From a bacterium (GTDB lineage: Bacteria > 4484-113 > JALSIF01), in contig JALSIF010000288.1 in assembly GCA_026981635.1 (NCBI GenBank), forward strand, positions 1-10,099: a stretch of DNA of 10,099 bases, written 5' to 3'. Of the stretch, positions 1 through 5,469 are shown piece after piece (the first letter of the stretch is position 1; every line of letters starts with the position of its first letter). The notes beneath the pieces were generated by a model, which was not told where the DNA came from, did not search any database, and saw only the letters and a list, made by a program, of their open reading frames with translations. The position numbers and the translations under genes were made by a program.

Positions 1-812
1 CCTGGCTTGACCCCGGCGCAGGCAAACTGGTCGCCCCCCTAATCGCGGTGGTGGCAGAAAAAGGGAGCCGGGGAACCATCTACTTTGACCTCACCGGCCC
101 CGCCGAGGCAGAGGAGAACCTGGTACTCCCCTCCATCGCCATCCTCACCGACCAGGGAGCCGATCTCACCCTGGTCCACAAGCAGACCCTGGCCCAGAGC
201 CAGTGGGTCATCGCCACCCGCCGCATTGAACTGGCCAGAGACAGCCGGCTCAAGGTGCTTGAGGTTTCGGTAGGTGGAAGGCTTGCCCGCACCGAGACCA
301 CCACCGAGATCGCCGGCCAGGGGGCCGAAGTGGAGCTTCTGGGAATAACCTTTGCCGGCAGCCGCCAGCAGATCAACCACTACGTCATCAACCGCCACAG
401 CGTGGGCAACGCCCACTCCGACCTGCTCTACAAGACCGCCGTGGGAGGGCGGGCGCGCTACGTCTTCTACGGCAACATCGTGGTGGAGAAAAACTGCGAT
501 CTCACCAATGCATATCTAGCCAACCGCAACCTCATCCTCTCCGACCAGGCCAAGGTAAACACCATGCCCACTCTGGAGATCATGAGCAACGACGTGCGCT
601 GCACCCACGGCGCCACGGTGGGCAAGCTGGATGAGGAGATGCGCTTCTACCTCCTTTCCCGCGGCATTCCACCTGCGGAGGCCCAGAAGCTCTTGGTCTT
701 CGGCTTCTTTGGCGAGGTGCTAAGCAAGATTGAAAATCCCTTCCTGCGCAAGAAGGTGGACCAGAGCGTGGCAAGAAACATTGAGCGGATCGGGACATGG
801 CAGGAGAGCTAG
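1..812 (+). CDS. sufD: SufD, Fe-S cluster assembly scaffold component (5' end cut off by window)
   Basis: SufD is part of the SufBCD complex that builds Fe-S clusters in the cytoplasm. The reading frame is open from position 3 to the window edge (it begins WLDPGAGKLVAPLIAVVAE), so the GTG at 48 is internal and the true start lies upstream. About 269 C-terminal residues are visible, against roughly 400 or more for the family. The SufB/SufD core signatures are present: NRNLILSDQAKVNTMPTLEI, then CTHGATVGKLDEE, then LLSRGI. The Cys and His of CTHGAT lie at nt 600-602 and 606-608; this His matches the conserved SufD residue at the SufB-SufD interface. It is called SufD rather than SufB from its place directly before sufS and its C-terminal ending; SufB is the main alternative. 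The gene ends inside the next one (16-nt overlap if that starts at 797), which suggests translational coupling. Confidence 0.88.
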   Translation, partial: WLDPGAGKLVAPLIAVVAEKGSRGTIYFDLTGPAEAEENLVLPSIAILTDQGADLTLVHKQTLAQSQWVIATRRIELARDSRLKVLEVSVGGRLARTETTTEIAGQGAEVELLGITFAGSRQQINHYVINRHSVGNAHSDLLYKTAVGGRARYVFYGNIVVEKNCDLTNAYLANRNLILSDQAKVNTMPTLEIMSNDVRCTHGATVGKLDEEMRFYLLSRGIPPAEAQKLLVFGFFGEVLSKIENPFLRKKVDQSVARNIERIGTWQES

Positions 813-1141
813 CCAAAAAGCAGTCGGACCAGATGGTAAGGGTTGCCCGGCTGGAGGAGCTGCCCGAGGGAGTACCGGTGTCGGTGGAGGCGGAGGGCTG
901 GTTCATCGGCCTGGTAAGGTTTGGCGATCAGGTGTTTGCCTTCCTGGACGAGTGCACCCACATGGAGGTGCCGCTTACCGAGGGAGAGGCTTCCCCCGAC
1001 CTGGTAATTACCTGCTCCGCCCACGGAGCCAAGTTTGACCTCCGCACCGGTAAGGTGCTCAGCATGCCCGCCACCGAACCCCTTACCGTCTTTCCCGTCA
1101 GGGTGGAGGATGGTGAGGTTTGGGTTAAACTACCTGAGTAG
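797..1141 (+). CDS. Rieske [2Fe-2S] ferredoxin-like protein in the suf operon
   Basis: A 114-residue stand-alone Rieske protein, the size of dioxygenase-type ferredoxins. The cluster ligands are all visible: C53-T-H55 (in DECTHMEVPL) and, 17 residues later, C73-S-A-H76 (in CSAHGAKFDLRTG). This is the CxH...CxxH pattern that binds a [2Fe-2S] cluster through two Cys and two His. There is no signal peptide or membrane anchor, so it should be a soluble cytoplasmic electron carrier. The start at 797 overlaps sufD by 16 nt. A second in-frame ATG at 833 (residue 13, MVRVARLEEL) sits at the beginning of the domain and would remove the overlap; neither start has a strong Shine-Dalgarno sequence. Its place between sufD and sufS recurs in some Gram-positive-type suf operons. 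A role in electron supply to assembly, or as a co-regulated client, is inference. Confidence 0.88.
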   Translation: MAGELAKKQSDQMVRVARLEELPEGVPVSVEAEGWFIGLVRFGDQVFAFLDECTHMEVPLTEGEASPDLVITCSAHGAKFDLRTGKVLSMPATEPLTVFPVRVEDGEVWVKLPE

Positions 1142-1153
1142 AGGGGATACTTC

Positions 1154-2443
1154 ATGGGAATGAGTATGCCGATGCCCAAGGGTAGCTCCGAGCTTGAACA
1201 GGCGGCCGAGCAGGAAGCGGCCGGCGAGTGTAGCTGGCGCAGGGACTTTCCTATCTTTAACCAACCCTACCGGGATGGAATCCCCCTCACCTATCTGGAT
1301 TCAGCCGCTACCACCCAGAAGCCCCAGGTGGTGATTGATGCCCTAAGCGACTTCTACTCCCACACCTACGCCACCGTCCACCGGGGAGCCTATGAACTTA
1401 GCTCCCAGGTGACCGACCGCTTTGACCAAGTGAGGGCCAAGCTGGCCCAGTTTCTCGGTGCTCCCGATGAGCGGGCCATCGTCTTTACCCGCAACGCCAC
1501 CGAAGCCATCAACCTGGTGGCCTACGCCTGGGGGCTGGACAATCTGAGCCCGGGCGACAACGTGGTGCTCACCATCATGGAGCACCACTCAAACATCATC
1601 CCCTGGCAGCTCATGGCCCACTACCGGGGGATTGAACTGCGCTATGTGGAAATTGACCAGCAGGGCGAGCTCAAGCTTGACCAGCTTGCCGAGCTCATTG
1701 ACGAGCACACCCGCCTGGTGGGGGTGACCCACGTCTCAAACGTGCTGGGGACAGTAAACCCCCTGCCGGAGATCGGCCGGCTGGTGAGAGAATGCTCCGA
1801 CGCCCTGATCCTCTTTGACGGCGCCCAGGCCGCCCCCCACCTGCCGGTAAACCTCACCGAGCTTGAGTTTGACTTTTATGTTCTTTCTGCCCACAAGATG
1901 CTCGGTCCCACCGGCATCGGAGCGCTTATCAGCCGAAGCGAGCTGCTTGAGAAGATGCAGCCCTTCAACGGGGGCGGCTCCATGATTGAGCGGGTTGAGC
2001 TGGACACTGCAACCTGGGCAGAACTGCCCTACAAGTTTGAGGCCGGCACCCCCCACATCGCCGGAGTGATCGGCTGGGGAGCCGCCCTGGACTACCTCAC
2101 CCAAGTGGGTATGGAGCGGGTGCTTGATCACGAGCTTGCCCTCACCGACTACGCCCTGGCGAGGCTTTCTCAGGTGCCGGGGATAAGGATCTTCGGCCAG
2201 GGCCAGAAGATGCGCCTGGGGGTGATCTCCTTTGAGCTTGCCGGCATCCACCCCCACGACATCGCCACCATCCTGGATCACCACGGGGTCTGCATCCGGG
2301 CCGGCCACCACTGCGCCCAGCTTTTAATGAAGTTTCTAGGCGTCCCCGCCACCTCTAGGGCAAGCTTTTACCTCTACAATGGGAGAGACGACGTTGACCG
2401 GCTGGTCAACGCACTGATGGAGGCGGTGGAGATCTTCCGATGA
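1154..2443 (+). CDS. sufS: SufS, group II cysteine desulfurase
   Basis: A PLP-dependent enzyme that removes sulfur from L-cysteine, giving alanine and an enzyme-bound persulfide for Fe-S assembly. The protein has 429 residues, slightly longer than the usual 405-415 because about 30 Met- and Glu-rich residues precede the conserved DFPIF. Visible active-site elements are EHHSNIIPW (143-151, with the His that stacks on PLP), FDGAQ (D222 and Q225), the PLP Schiff-base lysine K248 in SAHKMLGPTG, and the persulfide cysteine C387 in RAGHHCAQ. The RAGHHCA context and short cysteine loop are typical of SufS rather than IscS. ATG 1154 follows GAGGGG at 1141-1146 at good spacing, 12 nt after the Rieske stop. 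Its TGA overlaps the ATG of sufU, fitting a SufS-SufU sulfur-transfer pair. Confidence 0.96.
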   Translation: MGMSMPMPKGSSELEQAAEQEAAGECSWRRDFPIFNQPYRDGIPLTYLDSAATTQKPQVVIDALSDFYSHTYATVHRGAYELSSQVTDRFDQVRAKLAQFLGAPDERAIVFTRNATEAINLVAYAWGLDNLSPGDNVVLTIMEHHSNIIPWQLMAHYRGIELRYVEIDQQGELKLDQLAELIDEHTRLVGVTHVSNVLGTVNPLPEIGRLVRECSDALILFDGAQAAPHLPVNLTELEFDFYVLSAHKMLGPTGIGALISRSELLEKMQPFNGGGSMIERVELDTATWAELPYKFEAGTPHIAGVIGWGAALDYLTQVGMERVLDHELALTDYALARLSQVPGIRIFGQGQKMRLGVISFELAGIHPHDIATILDHHGVCIRAGHHCAQLLMKFLGVPATSRASFYLYNGRDDVDRLVNALMEAVEIFR

Positions 2444-2916
2444 GTCTCAGATCGCTTTACGGAAACATCATCCTTGATCACTACAAGAATCCCCGCAACA
2501 TGGGCGAACTGCCCGAGGCCGACGTGGTGGTGGAGGCTAGAAACCCCCTCTGCGGGGACGAGCTTACCCTCTACCTCAAGCTGGACGACAACCAGCGCCT
2601 GGCCGAGGTGAAGTTTACCGGAGTGGGCTGCGCCATCTCTCAGGCTTCCGCCTCCATGATGACGGTGGCCGTGCAGGGCCTGCCCAAGGAAGAGGCCGAG
2701 GAGTTGATCCAGCTCTTCAAGCAGATGGTGATGGGAGAGGCAGAGCTCGACGCCGAGGCCGAAGCCAGGCTTGGCGACCTGGTCTCCCTGGAGGGGGTGA
2801 GCCAACTCCACAACCGGGTAAAGTGCGCCACCTTGGCCTGGAACGCCCTGCAGGAAGGACTGGAAGAGTTCGCCCGCGGGGGAAGCCGCGCCGAGCTGGT
2901 GGAAAAGGCCGACTAG
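2440..2916 (+). CDS. sufU: SufU, zinc-dependent sulfurtransferase / Fe-S assembly protein
   Basis: A 158-residue IscU-fold protein. It begins with the family signature LYGNIILDHYKNPRN (residues 6-20). Three conserved cysteines and one aspartate are present: C38 and D40 in NPLCGDE, C64 in GVGCAISQASASMM, and C129 in RVKCATLAW. The long segment between the second and third cysteines (65 residues) contains the insertion that separates SufU from IscU. In characterised SufU proteins these residues bind zinc, and the protein takes the persulfide sulfur from SufS. The ATGA overlap with sufS implies translational coupling, with GGAG a few bases upstream. The gene is the last visible member of the suf operon and converges on the transaldolase gene with a 13-nt gap, where I see no terminator hairpin. 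One of only two TCGA tetranucleotides in the window lies here, at 2747-2750. Confidence 0.95.
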   Translation: MSLRSLYGNIILDHYKNPRNMGELPEADVVVEARNPLCGDELTLYLKLDDNQRLAEVKFTGVGCAISQASASMMTVAVQGLPKEEAEELIQLFKQMVMGEAELDAEAEARLGDLVSLEGVSQLHNRVKCATLAWNALQEGLEEFARGGSRAELVEKAD

Positions 2917-2929
2917 GCCCCCTCCCCGG

Positions 2930-3598
2930 CTAACCCCCTGCTCCCTCCTTTACCTCAAGCCTGGCCCTGTGCCAGTCCTCCAGGAACTTCTCCAGCCCTT
3001 GGTCAGTAAGGGGGTGGGAAAAGAGCTTCCGGAACACCCCAAAGGGGATGGTCACCACGTCAGCACCCACCAGCGCCGCCTGGCGCACGTGCTCTGGGTG
3101 GCGGACGGAGGCGGCCAGCACCTTGGTCTCAAACCCATAGGTGGCAAAGACCTCCACGATCTCCTCCAGCACCGCCACCCCGTCCATCCCGATGTCGTCC
3201 AGCCGGCCGATGAAGGGGCTCACATAGGTGGCCCCCGCCTTGGCGGCCATGATGGCCTGGTTTACCGAGAAGCAGAGGGTGAGGTTGGTCTTGATCCCCT
3301 CTTGGGAGAGGGTGGCAACCGCCCGCACCCCCTCCGGGATCAGGGGGACCTTTACCACCACCCGCTCATCCAGGGCGGCGATTCGTCGAGCCTCCTCCAG
3401 GATGCCCTGGTAGTCGGTGGCGATCACCTCGGCCGAGACCGGCCCATCCACGATCCGGCAGATCTCTCGGATGGTGCTCTCAAAGTCGGCCCCCTCCCGG
3501 GCGATGAGTGAGGGGTTGGTGGTCACCCCATCAACCACCCCGCTCTCCGCCGCCTGCCGAATCTCGTCCAGGTTTGCCGAGTCAATGAATATCTCCAC
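2930..3598 (-). CDS. tal: Transaldolase, short TalC/FSA-type family
   Basis: A class I aldolase-fold enzyme moving a dihydroxyacetone unit between sugar phosphates in the non-oxidative pentose phosphate pathway. It has 222 residues, normal for the short TalC subfamily. N-terminal IFIDSANLDEI and DGVTTNPSLIAREG are subfamily hallmarks. The Schiff-base lysine is K83 in VVVKVPLIPEG; then come GIKTNLTLCFS, SPFIGRLDDIG and a HPLTDQGLEKFLEDW ending. Two positions help to separate transaldolase from fructose-6-phosphate aldolase: E57 (aldolase has Gln) and F129 in SPFIGRLDD (aldolase has Tyr). Both point to true transaldolase activity, an inference from the known E. coli FSA and TalB enzymes. The start is GTG 3598-3596, with a strong Shine-Dalgarno GGAGGAG six bases upstream on the minus strand. 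A TATAAT box lies further upstream. The gene is transcribed alone and converges on sufU. Confidence 0.95.
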   Translation of the reverse strand: MEIFIDSANLDEIRQAAESGVVDGVTTNPSLIAREGADFESTIREICRIVDGPVSAEVIATDYQGILEEARRIAALDERVVVKVPLIPEGVRAVATLSQEGIKTNLTLCFSVNQAIMAAKAGATYVSPFIGRLDDIGMDGVAVLEEIVEVFATYGFETKVLAASVRHPEHVRQAALVGADVVTIPFGVFRKLFSHPLTDQGLEKFLEDWHRARLEVKEGAGG

Positions 3599-3604
3599 CG
3601 GCTT

Positions 3605-3611
3605 CTCCTCC
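3605..3611 (-). promoter_or_regulatory. Ribosome binding site of the transaldolase gene
   Basis: On the minus strand this reads GGAGGAG, six bases before the GTG at 3598. It fixes the GTG as the start. It also contrasts with neighbouring operon-first genes, which lack a Shine-Dalgarno and appear leaderless. Confidence 0.75.
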
Positions 3612-3639
3612 AGCCTAAGGGACTAAGTGAGTGAGCGAG

Positions 3640-3645
3640 ATTATA
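3640..3645 (-). promoter_or_regulatory. -10 box (TATAAT) of the transaldolase promoter
   Basis: The minus strand reads a perfect TATAAT here, within GGTTATAATC. Transcription would start near 3633, leaving a leader of about 35 nt that holds the Shine-Dalgarno. No convincing -35 hexamer is visible 16-19 bases upstream. It faces the plus-strand -10 box at 3672-3677. Confidence 0.55.
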
Positions 3646-3671
3646 ACCCTCAGCGGGCCTTGGGCGGCCGT

Positions 3672-3677
3672 TATACT
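3672..3677 (+). promoter_or_regulatory. -10 box (TATACT) for a leaderless ribH-tsaB transcript
   Basis: TATACT is followed by seven bases and then the ATG at 3685. The expected transcription start therefore coincides with the start codon, the arrangement of leaderless mRNAs. No -35 hexamer is recognisable. It supports ATG 3685 over the upstream GTG 3631. Confidence 0.5.
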
Positions 3678-3684
3678 CCAAGGG

Positions 3685-4161
3685 ATGGCAAAGAGCCCTC
3701 CCCTGCCCGAGGTGCACCTTCCCCGCGCCAGGGTCGCGGTGGTCCACACCTCCTGGTATGGAGAGCTGATGGATACCCTCCTCTCCCGCTTCAGCGAGAC
3801 CCTCAATCAACATGTACGAAAGCTTGAACTGGAGACCTTCCGCTGCGCGGGAAGCTTTGAGCTCCCCCAGACCTGCGCCCTGGTGAGTGAGCAACTGGAG
3901 CTTGACGGCATCGCTGCCCTAGGCATCATCGTCCAGGGGGAAACCTCCCACCACCACTACCTGGCCCGGGCGGTGATTGGGGAGCTTTGTGCCCTCTCTA
4001 CCGGCCTCTCCGTCCCCCTGGTGATGGGGGTAATCACCGCAGGAAGCCTGGAACAGGCCAGGCAGCGGGTTGACCCTGAGGGGCTGGACCGGGGAAGGGA
4101 GTTCGCCCTATCATTGCTCACCCAGATGGAGCTTTTTCAGAAGCTGAGGGAGAGGGAGTGA
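3685..4161 (+). CDS. ribH: 6,7-dimethyl-8-ribityllumazine synthase (RibH-like)
   Basis: The family enzyme condenses 5-amino-6-ribitylaminouracil with 3,4-dihydroxy-2-butanone 4-phosphate, the penultimate step of riboflavin synthesis. From ATG 3685 it has 158 residues, matching the usual 150-160. Family motifs: aromatic W24 in HTSWYGEL, AGSFELP, LGIIVQGETSHHHYLA with the catalytic-type H89, and GVITAGSLEQARQR with phosphate-binding-type R128. Numbering runs one ahead of Bacillus subtilis RibH (H88, R127). The conserved NKG lysine (K135 there) is Arg here (DRG), and the usual PG(A/S)FE has Ala for Pro; both are conservative but worth noting. An in-frame GTG at 3631 is rejected because it would run through both divergent -10 boxes and add 18 residues unlike the family. 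No other rib gene is nearby; the stop codon overlaps tsaB. Confidence 0.83.
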   Translation: MAKSPPLPEVHLPRARVAVVHTSWYGELMDTLLSRFSETLNQHVRKLELETFRCAGSFELPQTCALVSEQLELDGIAALGIIVQGETSHHHYLARAVIGELCALSTGLSVPLVMGVITAGSLEQARQRVDPEGLDRGREFALSLLTQMELFQKLRERE

Positions 4162-4871
4162 TGTTTGCCGTCTTTGACTCAAGCGCCGACCACTTCCGGG
4201 TGGTGATCGCCCGCGGGAAGCAGGTTCTGCTTGATCTCTCCTACCCCACCGACTCCAAGGAGGCCCGCCGCCTGTTTGGCTCCCTCTCCGAGGTGCTGGC
4301 CGAGCACTCCATCTCCCTCTCCCACCTTGAGTGGCTGGCCTGCGGCCGCGGCCCTGGCGGCCTCATCGCCACCCGCCACGCCATCTCGGTGGTCCACGGC
4401 TTGGCCGTAGCCCTGGACCTCCCCCTGTTTGGCCTAAACAGCCTCTATGCCCGCATCCTGGGCGAGGAGGGGGCCAGCCCTGAACACCCCGTCCTGGCGG
4501 TGGCCCCCGCCCGCCGGGGGCTGGTCTTTGCCTACCTGGCAGGTCCTGGCAGGGAGCGAGAACCCCTGCCCCTGGAGAGCTTTATGGCAGGCGACCTGGA
4601 CAAGGGCTATCTGCTGAGCGAGACCGCTGCCGCCGAGCTGAGCAGTGGGTTGGCCGACCGCTACGGGGGCCTCACCGTAATCGTCACCCGACAGGGGCTG
4701 ATGGAGACCAGCTTCGTTGACTCACGCATCACCTACCTTCACCAGCCGGTCATTCCCACCCCCGGCCTTATGAGGGCGGCCTGGCGGGCGTGTGAGAGTG
4801 AGGAGCGGGAACGAAGACACCTTCGTCCGGTCATTGAACCCATCTATCTCACCTCACCAGTGGAGGGATAG
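4161..4871 (+). CDS. tsaB: TsaB-like tRNA threonylcarbamoyladenosine biosynthesis protein
   Basis: TsaB is the non-catalytic ASKHA-fold partner that TsaD needs to make t6A37 on tRNAs reading ANN codons. About 236 residues, normal for the family. Recognisable pieces are the N-terminal FAVFDSSADHFRVVI (the family's AIDTS region), the core ACGRGPGGLIATRHAISVVH followed by GLAVALDLPLFGLNSL, APARRGLVFAYL (family DARRGEVY) and the terminal PIYL. The core is divergent: the usual SFTGLR after GPG is here GLIATR. GTG 4158 and ATG 4161 are adjacent in-frame starts; ATG is preferred because it follows GAGGGAG more suitably and overlaps the ribH stop as TGATG. The gene is probably translated from the ribH transcript. 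tsaD, tsaE and tsaC are not in the window. Confidence 0.83.
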   Translation: MFAVFDSSADHFRVVIARGKQVLLDLSYPTDSKEARRLFGSLSEVLAEHSISLSHLEWLACGRGPGGLIATRHAISVVHGLAVALDLPLFGLNSLYARILGEEGASPEHPVLAVAPARRGLVFAYLAGPGREREPLPLESFMAGDLDKGYLLSETAAAELSSGLADRYGGLTVIVTRQGLMETSFVDSRITYLHQPVIPTPGLMRAAWRACESEERERRHLRPVIEPIYLTSPVEG

Positions 4872-4881
4872 CTCCCTTTTT
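4864..4881 (+). terminator. Possible weak intrinsic terminator after tsaB
   Basis: AGGGA, a four-base loop TAGC, then TCCCT forms a five-pair stem that overlaps the tsaB stop codon and runs into a short T tract. It would separate tsaB from the next gene, which has its own -10 box. The stem is short, so efficiency is doubtful. Confidence 0.4.
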
Positions 4882-4914
4882 GTCACCTCCCCGCTCATCT
4901 ACCGTCCCCTGGCC

Positions 4915-4920
4915 TATAAT
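4915..4920 (+). promoter_or_regulatory. -10 box (TATAAT) for a leaderless FixX-like transcript
   Basis: A perfect TATAAT lies six bases before GTG 4927. The predicted transcript starts at or next to the start codon, so translation would need no Shine-Dalgarno; none is visible. A TTGTCA at 4880-4885 is too far away to be its -35 box. Confidence 0.65.
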
Positions 4921-4926
4921 CGGTGC

Positions 4927-5448
4927 GTGGCAGAGCTTTCCCTCACCGACTTTCTGGAAAAGAGCCGCGAGCTTCTGAAGAAGAACCGCGAGCTGGTGGG
5001 CGAGGGCGGCCAGGGCGGAGTGCGTGGCCACCCCGAGCTTGAGGGACACTTTGAGGAGTTTCTTCCTGCCGAGGAAAAGGGTCCCGCCAAGCGTCCCGGC
5101 CCGGTCAACTTTGAGACCCTAAAGCAGGAGGTGGAGCTACTTTCTCCCCCCGAGCGCCTGCGCTACGAGAAGGTGGACATGCTCACCAAGCTATTCCGTG
5201 ACAAGTGGGTCACCCACCCCTCCGACCCCCACCTCATCGTGGACAACGAGATCTGCGCCAAGTGCCCCGGAGAATGGTGCCTCTATGTGTGCCCCAGCCA
5301 GCGCTACTCCAAGGACGAGCAGGGGCTGATCCATGTGGACTATGAGGGGTGCTTTGAGTGCGGAACCTGCCGGGTGGCCTGCCTGCCGGGAGGGGTCTAC
5401 TGGAAGTACCCGCTGGGCTCCTTTGGGGTGAGCTACCGGGAGGGCTGA
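4927..5448 (+). CDS. FixX-type ferredoxin with a long N-terminal extension
   Basis: Residues from about 100 to 173 match FixX, the small ferredoxin that accepts electrons alongside the electron-transfer flavoprotein:quinone oxidoreductase FixABC. Typical segments are HLIVDNEIC, YEGCFECGTCRVAC and the C-terminal WKYPLGSFGVSYREG. Eight cysteines fall in two groups: C110-x2-C113-x4-C118-x3-C122-P and C142-x2-C145-x2-C148-x3-C152, room for two [4Fe-4S] clusters. Most FixX proteins are near 95 residues; this one has 173. The first 80-100 residues are charged, with a helical beginning (FLEKSRELLKKNREL), a Gly/Pro-rich stretch, then a second helical stretch. I recognise no domain in this part. GTG 4927 is chosen because TATAAT ends six bases before it; an upstream in-frame ATG at 4792 lies inside tsaB. 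No fixA, fixB or fixC is in the window, so the partner is unknown. Confidence 0.83.
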   Translation: MAELSLTDFLEKSRELLKKNRELVGEGGQGGVRGHPELEGHFEEFLPAEEKGPAKRPGPVNFETLKQEVELLSPPERLRYEKVDMLTKLFRDKWVTHPSDPHLIVDNEICAKCPGEWCLYVCPSQRYSKDEQGLIHVDYEGCFECGTCRVACLPGGVYWKYPLGSFGVSYREG

Positions 5449-5469
5449 CCCCCCAAGAGAGAAGGCTAG

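Noticed and set aside
1736-2311. Minus-strand open frame of 191 codons opposite sufS
   Set aside because: sufS has all its active-site motifs on the plus strand; the antisense product has no recognisable features or start signals.
3631-3684. GTG 3631 as the start of the ribH-like gene
   Set aside because: It would translate across both divergent -10 boxes and add 18 residues unlike lumazine synthases; ATG 3685 gives the family's normal length and fits the -10 spacing.
4792-4926. In-frame ATG 4792 as the start of the FixX-like ferredoxin
   Set aside because: It lies inside tsaB, and the extra residues would be encoded by the tsaB end, a possible terminator and the promoter; GTG 4927 sits six bases after TATAAT.
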